The position numbers and the translations under genes are program-made. A DNA stretch of 49,639 nucleotides, from positions 1 to 49,639 of the forward strand of contig QGVD01000019.1 in assembly GCA_003242685.1 (NCBI GenBank). Reading direction: 5' to 3'. Positions 41,756-49,639 of this stretch are shown here, piece after piece (position 1 is the stretch's first letter; every line of letters starts with the position of its first letter). Origin of the DNA: Pseudomonadota bacterium (GTDB taxonomy: Bacteria > Pseudomonadota > Gammaproteobacteria > Steroidobacterales > Steroidobacteraceae). The notes below the pieces were generated by a model. It did not search any database, was not told the origin of the DNA, and was given only the letters and a program-made list of their open reading frames with translations.

Positions 41756-43174
41756 TCACCTGCCGGTGACCGGGTTGCGGTAGTGGTAGGGTGGTACGAA
41801 GACCGCAGGGTAGGGGTCATACGCGACCGACTGCGGCTGATCCGGGGGGTAGCCGGGGAAGGGCGCAAAGATGGGTGACGCCTTCTTCGCCCAGCCGTCC
41901 TCGTAGTTCGTGTAGAAGGTCTGGAATCCCAGCAGGTTCCTGTATTTCCAGACACCGTTCTCCCGGATGAAGCGGTTCTCGTAGACGCCCTCGCCCCACT
42001 GCGCGGCCCGGTTCTGCGCGGCGAACATCACGAAGAGGCGCGAGCGCACGGAGGCGCCGTTCCCGTCGGGATCGACGTGCACCACGGGCTGCAGCTGCAT
42101 GTGGTTGAAGAGCGAGCCCGGGGCCGGCGCGCCGAGGCGCCGCATGTACTCGTAGATGCGGTCCAGGCCGACGAACACGCCGCGACCGAGAATCTCGAGT
42201 GTCGCGTCCTCGGCGAAGAGCGCCGAGGTGGCGTCCTGCATGTTCTTGTCGGCGTAGTAGCCGTACATGCTCTGCAGGCGTTCGATCTGATCGTGCGCCT
42301 GGAGTCGCTGCACCTCAAGCTCCAGAGCGCGTACCCGGGCCTCGAGCTCCGCGAGGCTTCCCGCCCGCGCGGCAGCCGTGTCACCGGCGGCGGAGGCCGG
42401 TGGCGGACCTGCGCGATACCCGCTGCGCACCGGATGCTCGAAATGGAAGGGCGCGACGTAGCGGGCGGGATAGGGCGCGTAGTCGGCGAAGGTCGTCGGA
42501 CGATCGGGACGGACTCCGCTGCGCCCGTACCGCAGCGTGGCGCGGGAATCGGCACGCGTCCAGCCGTCGCGATAAGGCACGTAGAAGCGCACGAAGAGCT
42601 GGAGCTTCTGGATCTTCCACACGCCGTCTTCCTTGACGTACTCGTTCTCGTAGACACCGGAGCCCCAGTTGCCGCCGGATTCGTCCTCGTAACGCTCGGC
42701 CGTCTGCATCAGCACCCGCCAGCGTCCCTTCGCACGCGTGCCGTCCGCCGACAGCGTGATCACCGGCGAGAGCTGGAAGTGGTTGTTGAGCTGCCCGTAC
42801 GTGAGTCCCACCCGGCCGCCGGTGAGGCTGAGGAGATAGCGGCGAATGCTGGGCTTTCCGACGAACACGCCGTAGCCGGCGATCTCGAGCGTCGCGTTCT
42901 CGGCGAAGAGATCGGCCACCTGGTCCCACTGAGCCTCGTCGACGTAGTAGCCGAAGATGCGCTGCAGATTGCGTATGGCGTTGATGTCCGCCACGCGCCC
43001 CGCGCGCTGCGCGATCGCGTCGGCCTTTGCGCTCGCGCGCGCGAGCCGCTCCTCGAGCTCGGGAGAGAGCGAAGGCGACGAGCTCTGCGCATGGAGCGCG
43101 CCGCTCATGGCGAGCAGAACGAGCGCGACGGTGAGCGCCGGACCACGTCCGGAGATGCTTGCAGCGATTCGCAT
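41756..43174 (-). CDS. Exported protein with two tandem SnoaL-like units
   Basis: The product has 472 residues from the ATG at 43174, chosen for a GGGAG site 5 bases upstream; a GTG at 43180 that overlaps the previous stop is an alternative. A signal peptide (PALTVALVLLAMSGALHAQ) is followed by two units of the same type as in the triple protein at 12466-14517. Matching landmarks are LQRIFGYYVDEAQWDQ / LQSMYGYYADKN, GVFVGKPSIR / GVFVGLDRIYEY, YENEYVKEDGVWKI / YENRFIRENGVWKY and the tails YVAPFHFEHPV / FVPPYHYRNPVTGR. A heptad-like stretch (LEARVRALELEVQRLQAHD) joins the units. It lies directly after the one-unit gene. Reaction unknown. Confidence 0.86.
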   Translation of the reverse strand: MRIAASISGRGPALTVALVLLAMSGALHAQSSSPSLSPELEERLARASAKADAIAQRAGRVADINAIRNLQRIFGYYVDEAQWDQVADLFAENATLEIAGYGVFVGKPSIRRYLLSLTGGRVGLTYGQLNNHFQLSPVITLSADGTRAKGRWRVLMQTAERYEDESGGNWGSGVYENEYVKEDGVWKIQKLQLFVRFYVPYRDGWTRADSRATLRYGRSGVRPDRPTTFADYAPYPARYVAPFHFEHPVRSGYRAGPPPASAAGDTAAARAGSLAELEARVRALELEVQRLQAHDQIERLQSMYGYYADKNMQDATSALFAEDATLEILGRGVFVGLDRIYEYMRRLGAPAPGSLFNHMQLQPVVHVDPDGNGASVRSRLFVMFAAQNRAAQWGEGVYENRFIRENGVWKYRNLLGFQTFYTNYEDGWAKKASPIFAPFPGYPPDQPQSVAYDPYPAVFVPPYHYRNPVTGR

Positions 43175-43176
43175 GG

Positions 43177-43911
43177 TCACTCCCAGACGACCGGCTGGCC
43201 CGTGATGGGATGCGCGTAGTGATACGGCGGCAGATAGAACGCCGGATACGGCTGATACTCCTCTGAAGGTGGCCGATCGGGCGGGAGATCGGCGAGCGGC
43301 CCCGGCGCGGGCAACGGCTTCCTGTGCCAGCCCTCGTCGTACGAGCCGATCATCGACACGTACCAGTGGACCTTCGAAAGCTTCCAGACGCCGTCTTCCT
43401 TGACGTACTCGTTCTCGAAGGGACCCTCGGCCCAGGTGCCGTCCTCACCGTGCATGCCGCCCATGACGAGCGTGCGCCAGCGTGCCTTCGCCGTCCTGCC
43501 GTCCGGCGCCACGTGGATCACGCCCTGCATGATCGGCGCTTCGCGGATCTCGCCGTCCTTCAGGCGATTGCTCTCGTGCGTGAGGAATGCACGGATGCGC
43601 TCCTTGCCGACGTAGACGCCCTGCAGGCCGAGCTCGATGGACGCCGTGGGGCTGTCGGAGAACAGATCGGCCGCTTCCTCGCCCATGCCTTCGCTGATGT
43701 AGTAGCCGTATGCCTGCTGCAGCCGCTCGATCGCCTTCACGTCCTCGAGGAGCTCGACCTGTTTCTGCAGCGAGGCGAGCTTCGCTTCGAGAATCGCGAG
43801 CCGGCGATCGTCGGTGATCACCCGGTTGTCGGTGACGATAGGCTCCGCGGCCGCGGCGGCTCCGCTCAACGCGAGGCCTGCGAGAAAGAGCGCGCGTCGA
43901 CTGATCTGCAT
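43177..43911 (-). CDS. Exported protein with one SnoaL-like unit, Tat-type signal
   Basis: The 244-residue product starts at the ATG at 43911. Its leader MQISRRALFLAGLALSGAAA has an SRRALFL twin-arginine motif, so Tat export of a folded, perhaps cofactor-bound, protein is likely. A helical segment (ILEAKLASLQKQVELLEDVK) precedes a single unit of the same kind as in the two- and three-unit proteins: LQQAYGYYISEG, GVYVGKERIR, FENEYVKEDGVWKLSKVHW and the tail FYLPPYHYAHPITGQPV. Two bases separate its stop from the next ATG. The upstream ankyrin gene ends 135 bases before this start, so a separate promoter is possible. Confidence 0.86.
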   Translation of the reverse strand: MQISRRALFLAGLALSGAAAAAEPIVTDNRVITDDRRLAILEAKLASLQKQVELLEDVKAIERLQQAYGYYISEGMGEEAADLFSDSPTASIELGLQGVYVGKERIRAFLTHESNRLKDGEIREAPIMQGVIHVAPDGRTAKARWRTLVMGGMHGEDGTWAEGPFENEYVKEDGVWKLSKVHWYVSMIGSYDEGWHRKPLPAPGPLADLPPDRPPSEEYQPYPAFYLPPYHYAHPITGQPVVWE

Positions 43912-44046
43912 GTCTTCGGTCTCCGGTCGCACGGGTTCAGTGATTCTCGTGATTGTCGTCCGGGCGGCCGCTTCGCCGGAAGCGCCCGATTCCGGCGAAG
44001 CAGGCGCAGGCAGGCGCGGCGGGTGCGATGCCCGCACCCGTCGCGG

Positions 44047-45534
44047 TTACGAGCGGCTCTGTGCGGCCAGCTTCTCGAGCAGTGCGGCCGTTTCCCTGCG
44101 CGGCTCCGGCGGGCTCAGGCCGAAACGTCCGGGACCTCCGGCCTTGCCGAGCGCGACGTCGATCGCCGTGAGGCCGTCGCGGTCCTTCGCGAAGAGGTTC
44201 GCGCCGTTGTCCGCAAGGAACTGCACGAAGGCGTTCCAGCCCCACAGCGCAGCGCCGTGCAGCGCGGTCCAGCCGTTGTCGCGCGCGGCGTTGATGTCCG
44301 CGCCTGCGGCGAGGAGGAGCTTCGCCGTCTCGATGCACTGCTCCTCGTTGCGGTAGCGCGCCCGCGTGTCGATCGTCGTGGAACCGACGCCCGCGGCGGC
44401 CATGAGCGGCGTGATCCGCAGCGAGTTGGGGAGGTTGGGATCGGCGCCGTGCTCGAGGAGCAGGCGCACGGCGGCCACGTCGCCGGCCTTGGCGGCGCGG
44501 ATGAGCGGCGTCGTGCCGATGGTGAGCATGGAATCGCCGCCGCGGTCTTCGCCGAGCGACCGGTACGGCGGGAAGAGCTTGAGCTGCATGTTGGGGTTCG
44601 CGCCCGCCTCGAGCAGCATCTCGATGACTTCGAGCGCCGTCGTCCTGTCCATGGAAGGCCGGTCGGGGCGGCCGCCGCGCGGCACGGTGTTGTAGTCCAC
44701 GGCGGCGTAGAGCGGTGCGCGGCCCCACCAGTCCCACTTGTTGACGTCCGCCCCCGCACGGATGAGATACGCCGCGACGTCCCACCGGGCGTTGAGCGTC
44801 GCCATCAGGAGCGGGCTGATGCCGTCCGGATCGACCATGTTCATGTCCGCGCCGCCTTCGACGAGCGCACGTGCGCACTCCACGCAGCCCTCGCGAGCGG
44901 CGAAGAGGAGCGGCGTGAGCCCGCCGAGCGGACGGTTCTGCGGCCGTGGCTCTGCCGTCACGCGGCGCTTCCACTTGCGGATGTGCGAGCGCGCGTTGAC
45001 GTCGGCACCGTGCTGGATGAGCAGCCGCACCATCTCCGGCTGGCTCTGAGCGGCAGCCCACATGAGCGCGGTCTGCCCGCGCCAGCTCTCGCGCGCATTG
45101 ACGTTCGCGCCGCGCCGGATGAGGAGCTTCGCCGCCTCGACGCGGTTCGTCCGCGCGACCGTCATCAGCGCCGTCTGTCCCTCGGGATTGGGGGACTCGA
45201 CGTCGGCGCCTGCATCGAGCAGGAGCCTGAGGATCTGCACGTCGGCGCGCTCCGCGGCTTCGGCGAGCGGTGCGACGCCGTAGTCGTTGACGGCCCGGAC
45301 GTCCGCACCCGCCCGGATGAGCCGCCGCACGAGGTCCGCGTCACCGTGATAGACGGCCCAGTGCAGCGCCGTAGTGCCGTCGGCGGAGCGCTCGTTGACG
45401 TTTGCGCGCTTGCCGATGAGCGCGATCACCGTCTCACGATCGCCGGCTTCGGCGGCGGCAACGATCGACTCCGCGCCGAGCGCGGTCCCCTGACACGCGA
45501 GCCACGCAAGGGCGGCGAGCTTCAGCCAGCGCAC
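44047..45534 (-). CDS. Exported ankyrin-repeat protein
   Basis: A 495-residue protein from a GTG at 45534, which directly abuts the DUF1552 stop (TGA then GTG). It has a signal peptide (WLKLAALAWLACQGTALG) and about ten ankyrin repeats, with typical phrases TALHWAVYHGDADLVRRLI, TALMWAAAQSQPEMVRLLIQ and TPLIRAAKAGDVAAVRLLLE. A longer insert (RSHIRKWKRRVTAEPRPQN) interrupts the array, and another precedes TTPLIRAA. Ankyrin repeats mediate protein binding; in a secreted bacterial protein this suggests a periplasmic partner, probably one of the co-transcribed DUF1552/DUF1592 proteins. No enzyme domain was seen. Confidence 0.92.
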   Translation of the reverse strand: MRWLKLAALAWLACQGTALGAESIVAAAEAGDRETVIALIGKRANVNERSADGTTALHWAVYHGDADLVRRLIRAGADVRAVNDYGVAPLAEAAERADVQILRLLLDAGADVESPNPEGQTALMTVARTNRVEAAKLLIRRGANVNARESWRGQTALMWAAAQSQPEMVRLLIQHGADVNARSHIRKWKRRVTAEPRPQNRPLGGLTPLLFAAREGCVECARALVEGGADMNMVDPDGISPLLMATLNARWDVAAYLIRAGADVNKWDWWGRAPLYAAVDYNTVPRGGRPDRPSMDRTTALEVIEMLLEAGANPNMQLKLFPPYRSLGEDRGGDSMLTIGTTPLIRAAKAGDVAAVRLLLEHGADPNLPNSLRITPLMAAAGVGSTTIDTRARYRNEEQCIETAKLLLAAGADINAARDNGWTALHGAALWGWNAFVQFLADNGANLFAKDRDGLTAIDVALGKAGGPGRFGLSPPEPRRETAALLEKLAAQSRS

Positions 45535-46854
45535 TCAGATCTCCGTGAATTCGCCCGTGCTGTCGCCGAAGCTCTCGGTCTCGATGCCCACGCGGTTGAG
45601 CAGCGTGAGATGGAGATTCGCGATCGGCGTGTGGTCCGGGTAGCGCACGTGCAGATTGCCCTTGAGCTTTCCGCACCCGCCTCCGATGACCGCCGTCGGG
45701 AGCGGGAAGTGGTCGTGCAGATTGCTGTTCGACATGTTGCTGCCGTAGAGGATCACGGCGTTGTCGAGCATCGAGCCCTCACCGTCCGGGGTCTCCGCGA
45801 GCTTCTTCAGGAACTTCGCGAACACCTCGGAGTGATATGTCTGCACCTTCGCGAGGCGATCGAGCTTCGCCGGATTGTTCTGGTGGTGCGAGAGCGGATG
45901 GAAGGCATCCGGCACGCCGATGTGGGTGTACGGCTGATTGCTGACCTCAGCGGCCATCATGAAGCTCGCGATGCGCGTGAGATTCGCCTGGAAGGCGAGC
46001 GCGATGAGGTCGAACATCAGATGCATGTGCTCGTCGAAGGAGTTCGGGATGCCGGCCGGCGCATCCGGAAGCTGCAGCTGCGACAGGTCGCGCTGCGCGA
46101 TCCTGTCGATGCGCCGTTCGATCTCGCGCACCGACTCCAGATAGTCGTCGAGCAGCGCGCGGTCGCGCGGACCCAGAGTGCGCGCGAGGTCCGCGGCGTC
46201 GCGGCGCACGAGGTCGACGACGCTCCTGTTCTCCACCACGAGCCGCGCACGCTCCTCCGCAGTGTCGCCCTGTCCGAAGAGCTGCTGGAAGAGCTTCCGC
46301 GGGTTGTGCTCCATCGGCAGCGGCTGAGTCGGCGTGCGGAAGGAGATCGTCTTGCCGTAGCTGCAGCCGTAGTTGCGGTCGCACGAACCCTCGCCGCCCT
46401 GCTCCTCGGTCGCGACCTCGATCGAGGGCAGGGGAGTGTCCTTGCCGAGATGCTGCGCGCAGATCTGGTCGACGGTCACACCGCCGTAAGGGTCGTGGCT
46501 GACGCGCGGCGGCACACAGCTCAACCAGGTTCCCGGAGTGATGGCATGCACCGGCGGGGCGATCGCGGAGCGGTTCTCGAGACCGCTGATGATCGTCATG
46601 TACCGCTGGAAGGGCTTGAGCGGCTGCAGGATCTGCGGCAGGTCGTAGTCGGGCCCCTCCTTCTTCGGCGTCCACCGGTCCCTGACGGCGCCGTGCGGAA
46701 AGTAGATGAACGCCATGCGGGGTTTCGGGGCCGCTGCCGGTTTCGCGAGCGCGGTGCCCGCCGGAATCATCGCATCGAGGAGCGGCAGGGACACGGTGGC
46801 ACCCGCGCCCCGCAGGAAGGTCCGTCGCGACAGATGCTTCTTCGTGATGAACAT
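45535..46854 (-). CDS. DUF1552 protein, Tat-exported
   Basis: The product has 439 residues from the ATG at 46854; the frame is open 15 codons further but without use. The N-terminus MFITKKHLSRRTFLRGAGAT holds a classical Tat motif (SRRTFLRG), so the protein is exported folded. DUF1552 landmarks include RMAFIYFPHGAVRDRW, IISGLENRSA, LSCVPPRVSHDPYGGVTVDQ, SYANRTT-like His-rich parts and ILYGSNMSNSNLHDHFPLP with GGGCGKLKGN near the end. The fold is related to sulfatase/DUF1501-type proteins; the activity is unknown. It is encoded 10 bases after a DUF1592-type cytochrome protein, a pairing that recurs in planctomycetes and some proteobacteria. Confidence 0.92.
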   Translation of the reverse strand: MFITKKHLSRRTFLRGAGATVSLPLLDAMIPAGTALAKPAAAPKPRMAFIYFPHGAVRDRWTPKKEGPDYDLPQILQPLKPFQRYMTIISGLENRSAIAPPVHAITPGTWLSCVPPRVSHDPYGGVTVDQICAQHLGKDTPLPSIEVATEEQGGEGSCDRNYGCSYGKTISFRTPTQPLPMEHNPRKLFQQLFGQGDTAEERARLVVENRSVVDLVRRDAADLARTLGPRDRALLDDYLESVREIERRIDRIAQRDLSQLQLPDAPAGIPNSFDEHMHLMFDLIALAFQANLTRIASFMMAAEVSNQPYTHIGVPDAFHPLSHHQNNPAKLDRLAKVQTYHSEVFAKFLKKLAETPDGEGSMLDNAVILYGSNMSNSNLHDHFPLPTAVIGGGCGKLKGNLHVRYPDHTPIANLHLTLLNRVGIETESFGDSTGEFTEI

Positions 46855-46864
46855 GGCTCGAGTC

Positions 46865-49324
46865 CTATTCAAGGATGCCCCGGGGAGCAGTGCCTTCATC
46901 GGCCGTCACGGCGGCCTGTGCCGTGACGGACTGCGCGGGTTCGACCTCCGGCAGCCGGTCCATCTGGAACGCGGCGCTGTTGACGATACCGGAGACGATG
47001 GCCGACAGGCGATAGTTCTCGCGCGCGGCCTGGCGCACGATCGCCCGCACCGTCGGCATGTCGTAGTGCTTCAGGGTTCGGCCGAGCGCGTAGGTGAGCA
47101 GACGCTCGGTGAAGGTCTGAGCGAACTGCTCCGAGCGCGCGACCAGCGCCTCGCGCAGGTCGTCCACTCCACTGACCTTCGTGCCGTCCGCGAGCTGCCC
47201 CGACGCGTCGATGGGCATTCCCGCGTCGGGATCCTTCAGCCGCCAGCGGCCGATGGCGTCGAAGTTCTCGAGCGCGATGCCGAGCGGATCGATCACGCCG
47301 TGGCACGAGTTGCACGACGGCGTCGCCCGGTGCTGCTCCAGACGCTCACGCACGGTGAGCGCGATCCCGCCTTCCTGGGTTTCCGGGAAAGCCTCGACGT
47401 TCGGCGGCGGCGCCGCGGGGGGCGTGCCGAGGATCTTCTCCAGGATGAACGAGCCGCGCAGCACCGGCGTCGTGCGGTTGGCGTAGGACGTCGCCATCAG
47501 GATCGCGCCCTTGCCGAGAAGCCCGCGGCGGTACGACTCCTTGAGCTGCACGCGCCGGAACTGGCCGCCGCGCACGTCCTTCACCCCGTAGTGCATCGCC
47601 AGCCGCTCGTTGAGGAACGTGTGATCCGCGGTGAGCAGATCGATGATGCTGCGGTCCTCGGAGAAGATGCTGCCGATGAAGAGCTCGAGCTCCTTCTTGA
47701 ACGCGGGGATCAGATCCTCGGTGAACTCGGGGAAGATGTCCGGATCCGGGTCCACCTGATCGAGCCCGTCGACGTGCAGCCACTGGAACGCGAAGTTCGT
47801 GACGAGCGAGTGCGCGCGCGGATCGGCGAGCATGCGCCGGATCTGCTGGTCGAGCACCTTCGGATCCCGCAGCCGCTCCTCTGAAGCGAGCTCGAGGAGC
47901 TCCTCGTCCGGCGGACGACTCCACAGGAAGAAGGAGAGGCGCGAGGCGAGATCGCGATCGCTGATGCGGAAGGTCTCGCCCGGCTCGATGCCCGCCGGCG
48001 GAGTGTGCGCGCGGAAGAGGAACTTGGGGCTTGCGAGGATCGCCATGATCCCCTTCTGAATTCCCGTCTCGAAGCCGCCCTGGCGCGCGCCTTCCTCGTA
48101 GAAGGCGAGGGGACCTGCGAGATCGTCCGCCGAAACCGGACGGCGGAACGCCTTGCGCGCGATGTTCGCGAGGATCGTCTCCGCGCAGGGCCGCTCCTCA
48201 GCCGCGTTCTGCGGCCGGCAGATGAAGATCTTCCGCCGGCTCTCCGTCTCGCTGACGCCCGACGGGTTGAACGGCCCCTTGATCTCCACGTTCTCGATGC
48301 GGGGGCCCACCGAGTTGCCGTTCACGTGCACGGCCATGCCGGTGACCGGCACGAAGTTGTGGAGGATCTCGTTCGATTCCGCCGCCGTCTTGGCGAGGAA
48401 TGTGATGCCCACCTTGTGCCGGCCGGCCTTCACGGGCACGCGGATGTTCCTGAAGCGGTTGTTGATCTCCGTGAAGCCTTCCGCCTGACGCACGTCCACG
48501 GCTTCGAGGTCCTCTTCGCCGCCGACGTCACGCTGGAAGACGCGCACGCCGTCGATGGTGACGATGAGCGTGTTGCGGTCCAGGACGCCCCACACGTATC
48601 CGCCGCCCACGAGCCCGTTGATGCTGATCTCGTACTCACCGTCGGCCGGAAACTCGTGCTCGATCAGCATTCCGCCGCGCGTGCCGAGCGGCAGGCCGGG
48701 CACGTGCACGTACTGCATCGCCTGGGGAGAGGCGCGGTAGAAGTGGCTCGTGGCGCGCGCCGCGGGATTGCCCACTGCCTGGATGCTCACCTGACGGGCC
48801 GCCGTCAGATACTGCTCGAGGAACGCCGGCGAGATCTTCAGCACCTCGGCGATGTTCGTGAACCCGTGACTGATATCGTCGCGCGGCAGGAGCGTGGTTG
48901 CGTCGATCCTGACGCCGAGGATCTCCTCGACCGCGGCCGCGTACTCGATGCGGTTCAGGCGGTGCAATCCGACGCTGCCGGGCTCCGGCTGCGCGCTCGC
49001 CGCCCGATCGAGCGCACTCTCGAGCGCGCTGACGAAGGCACGCACCTGCTCGCCATCGGGCTGCGGCTCGCCGGGCGGCGGCATCATCCTTCCGCGCAGC
49101 TTCCGTACCGCTTCTTCCCAGATTTCCGCATCCTGTGCCAGCGACTCGGGCAGCATGGTGTCGAACGCGACGCCGCCCGCCCAGTCGGTGGCGTTGTGGC
49201 ACTCGACGCAGTACTGCTCGAGCATGCCCCAGTGACGCTCGAGCGCGCTCGTTCCTTCCGCCCAGACCTGGGCAGAGGAGAGGAGTGCAATGGCTGCCAG
49301 AGTACCGGTGTTCTTCACTCGCAT
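46865..49324 (-). CDS. DUF1587/1592/1588/1585 protein with two CxxCH heme motifs
   Basis: The 819-residue product starts at the ATG at 49324 (signal peptide to about QVWAEG). A first heme site CVECH lies at 39-43 and a second, CNSCH, at about 671-675. Between them are the DUF1587 (GLHRLNRIEYAAAVEEILGV), carbohydrate-binding-like, DUF1595 (ILANIARKAFRRPVSADD), DUF1592 (RISDRDLASRLSFFLWSRPPDEEL) and DUF1588 (YRRGLLGKGAILMATSYANR) regions; DUF1585 closes the chain (LLTYALGRTLKHYDMPTVR). Such proteins, first noted in planctomycetes, are exported cytochrome-like proteins of unknown substrate. It is encoded 8 bases after the MBL-fold gene and 10 before the DUF1552 gene, so the three are co-transcribed. 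Confidence 0.93.
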   Translation of the reverse strand: MRVKNTGTLAAIALLSSAQVWAEGTSALERHWGMLEQYCVECHNATDWAGGVAFDTMLPESLAQDAEIWEEAVRKLRGRMMPPPGEPQPDGEQVRAFVSALESALDRAASAQPEPGSVGLHRLNRIEYAAAVEEILGVRIDATTLLPRDDISHGFTNIAEVLKISPAFLEQYLTAARQVSIQAVGNPAARATSHFYRASPQAMQYVHVPGLPLGTRGGMLIEHEFPADGEYEISINGLVGGGYVWGVLDRNTLIVTIDGVRVFQRDVGGEEDLEAVDVRQAEGFTEINNRFRNIRVPVKAGRHKVGITFLAKTAAESNEILHNFVPVTGMAVHVNGNSVGPRIENVEIKGPFNPSGVSETESRRKIFICRPQNAAEERPCAETILANIARKAFRRPVSADDLAGPLAFYEEGARQGGFETGIQKGIMAILASPKFLFRAHTPPAGIEPGETFRISDRDLASRLSFFLWSRPPDEELLELASEERLRDPKVLDQQIRRMLADPRAHSLVTNFAFQWLHVDGLDQVDPDPDIFPEFTEDLIPAFKKELELFIGSIFSEDRSIIDLLTADHTFLNERLAMHYGVKDVRGGQFRRVQLKESYRRGLLGKGAILMATSYANRTTPVLRGSFILEKILGTPPAAPPPNVEAFPETQEGGIALTVRERLEQHRATPSCNSCHGVIDPLGIALENFDAIGRWRLKDPDAGMPIDASGQLADGTKVSGVDDLREALVARSEQFAQTFTERLLTYALGRTLKHYDMPTVRAIVRQAARENYRLSAIVSGIVNSAAFQMDRLPEVEPAQSVTAQAAVTADEGTAPRGILE

Positions 49325-49332
49325 CTGAAACC

Positions 49333-49639
49333 CTATCGACGCGGCCGCCGCAGCTCGGTGATGTGTCCCCACGCGCCTTCGTACGCGGTGTGCAGGAACA
49401 CGGCAGGATCACCCCATGTCTCGTCGAACTCGCGCGTCGGCCGCGACGCCACGAGCTCTTCCCACGTCTCGCCTCTGTAGTAGCTCTCGCCGATGCGCTC
49501 GTACACCGTGAGGCACATCTCGCGCTGCGCCTCGAGCGCGGCGCGCGTCACCGGCGGGCCCCTGCCGGGGACGATGGGCGTGTCCCCCGCGCCCCTGTCG
49601 AAGACCACCCTCCTGACACGCTCATTTCCCCCGCGCCAC
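49333..49639 (-). CDS. Metallo-beta-lactamase-fold protein, C-terminal part (N-terminus beyond window edge)
   Basis: The frame is open from the window edge to the stop at 49333, so only the last ~102 residues are visible. They contain GDTPIVPGRGPPVTRAALEAQRE, which matches the PGHGP strand of MBL-fold hydrolases of the SoxH/quinoprotein-relay type, followed by a helix and ETWEELVASRPTREFDETWGDP. In the family the motif is PGHG, whose His binds metal; here it is PGRG. That suggests an altered or lost metal site, unless it is a sequencing error. The gene is the first seen of the operon with the DUF1592 and DUF1552 genes. A GTG at 49608 gives only a short protein and is not taken as the start. 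Confidence 0.7.
   Translation of the reverse strand, partial: WRGGNERVRRVVFDRGAGDTPIVPGRGPPVTRAALEAQREMCLTVYERIGESYYRGETWEELVASRPTREFDETWGDPAVFLHTAYEGAWGHITELRRPRR

Noticed and set aside
43324..46926. A 1200-codon plus-strand open frame
   Set aside because: It is antisense to the SnoaL, ankyrin and DUF1552 genes, has Arg/Asp/His-rich composition and no recognisable domain.
1..49639. tRNA, rRNA, CRISPR, insertion sequence or prophage content
   Set aside because: No cloverleaf, repeat-spacer pattern, transposase or integrase motif was seen on either strand while reading; small RNAs cannot be excluded by eye.

Overview
The window is GC-rich DNA of about 50 kb, almost fully coding, from what is probably an environmental gammaproteobacterium. 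The best taxonomic pointers are rdgC (a gamma/betaproteobacterial gene) and an NADP-type gdhA close in length and register to the E. coli enzyme. The surrounding gene content (tandem SnoaL-like proteins, DUF1592/DUF1552 proteins, DUF6152, carotenoid oxygenase, quinohemoprotein dehydrogenase) resembles soil Steroidobacter-like lineages, but that placement is an inference. No tRNA, rRNA, transposase, integrase, CRISPR array or recognisable transcription factor was seen. About half of the genes carry a Sec, Tat or lipoprotein signal, so the region is unusually rich in exported proteins.

Layout. 1-4257: a DUF305 protein and an LVIVD-repeat protein (minus strand) face a three-domain multicopper oxidase. 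4445-5614: a GT4 glycosyltransferase whose 3' end carries a cluster of DnaA boxes next to an AT-rich stretch. 5886-8307: gdhA then rdgC, separated by a strong hairpin. 8588-10447: a lipoprotein with a cadherin-like domain and beta-propeller. 10504-14517 (minus): a lipoprotein with three SnoaL-like units, a zinc-ribbon protein and a type B carboxylesterase. 14638-21894 (plus): a catabolic run of cytochrome c/PQQ alcohol dehydrogenase, aldehyde dehydrogenase, SnoaL-like protein, carotenoid/stilbene oxygenase, second SnoaL-like protein, short-chain dehydrogenase and RidA-like protein. This fits stepwise oxidation and cleavage of an unsaturated or aromatic compound, but no substrate is proven. 22285-25619 (plus): a GT-C glycosyltransferase, an ArnE/EmrE-like flippase subunit and a HAD-UbiA fusion, together looking like a polyprenyl-phosphate sugar pathway.

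25635-39481 (minus) is one tightly packed eight-gene operon: DUF4159, vWA/glutamine-amidotransferase-like membrane protein, caspase-like protein lacking the catalytic Cys, TPR protein with an HExxH metallopeptidase domain, MoxR ATPase, DUF58 protein, BatA-like vWA protein and a large DUF4175 protein. Most junctions overlap by four bases. A second DUF4159 gene (39550-40383) is read divergently from the same promoter region and may be leaderless. This operon looks like a MoxR/vWA chaperone system of the cell envelope with two protease-fold additions.

40400-49639 (minus): a run of mostly exported proteins of largely unknown role: an incomplete metallo-beta-lactamase-fold protein with an altered PGHG motif, a di-CxxCH DUF1592-type cytochrome protein, a Tat-exported DUF1552 protein, an exported ankyrin protein, one- and two-unit SnoaL-like proteins related to the three-unit protein at 12466-14517, a DUF6152 protein and a partner with a GRPDLNGTW motif. 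The six related SnoaL units, arranged as 1, 2 and 3 per protein, and the extended MoxR operon are the most interesting systems here.
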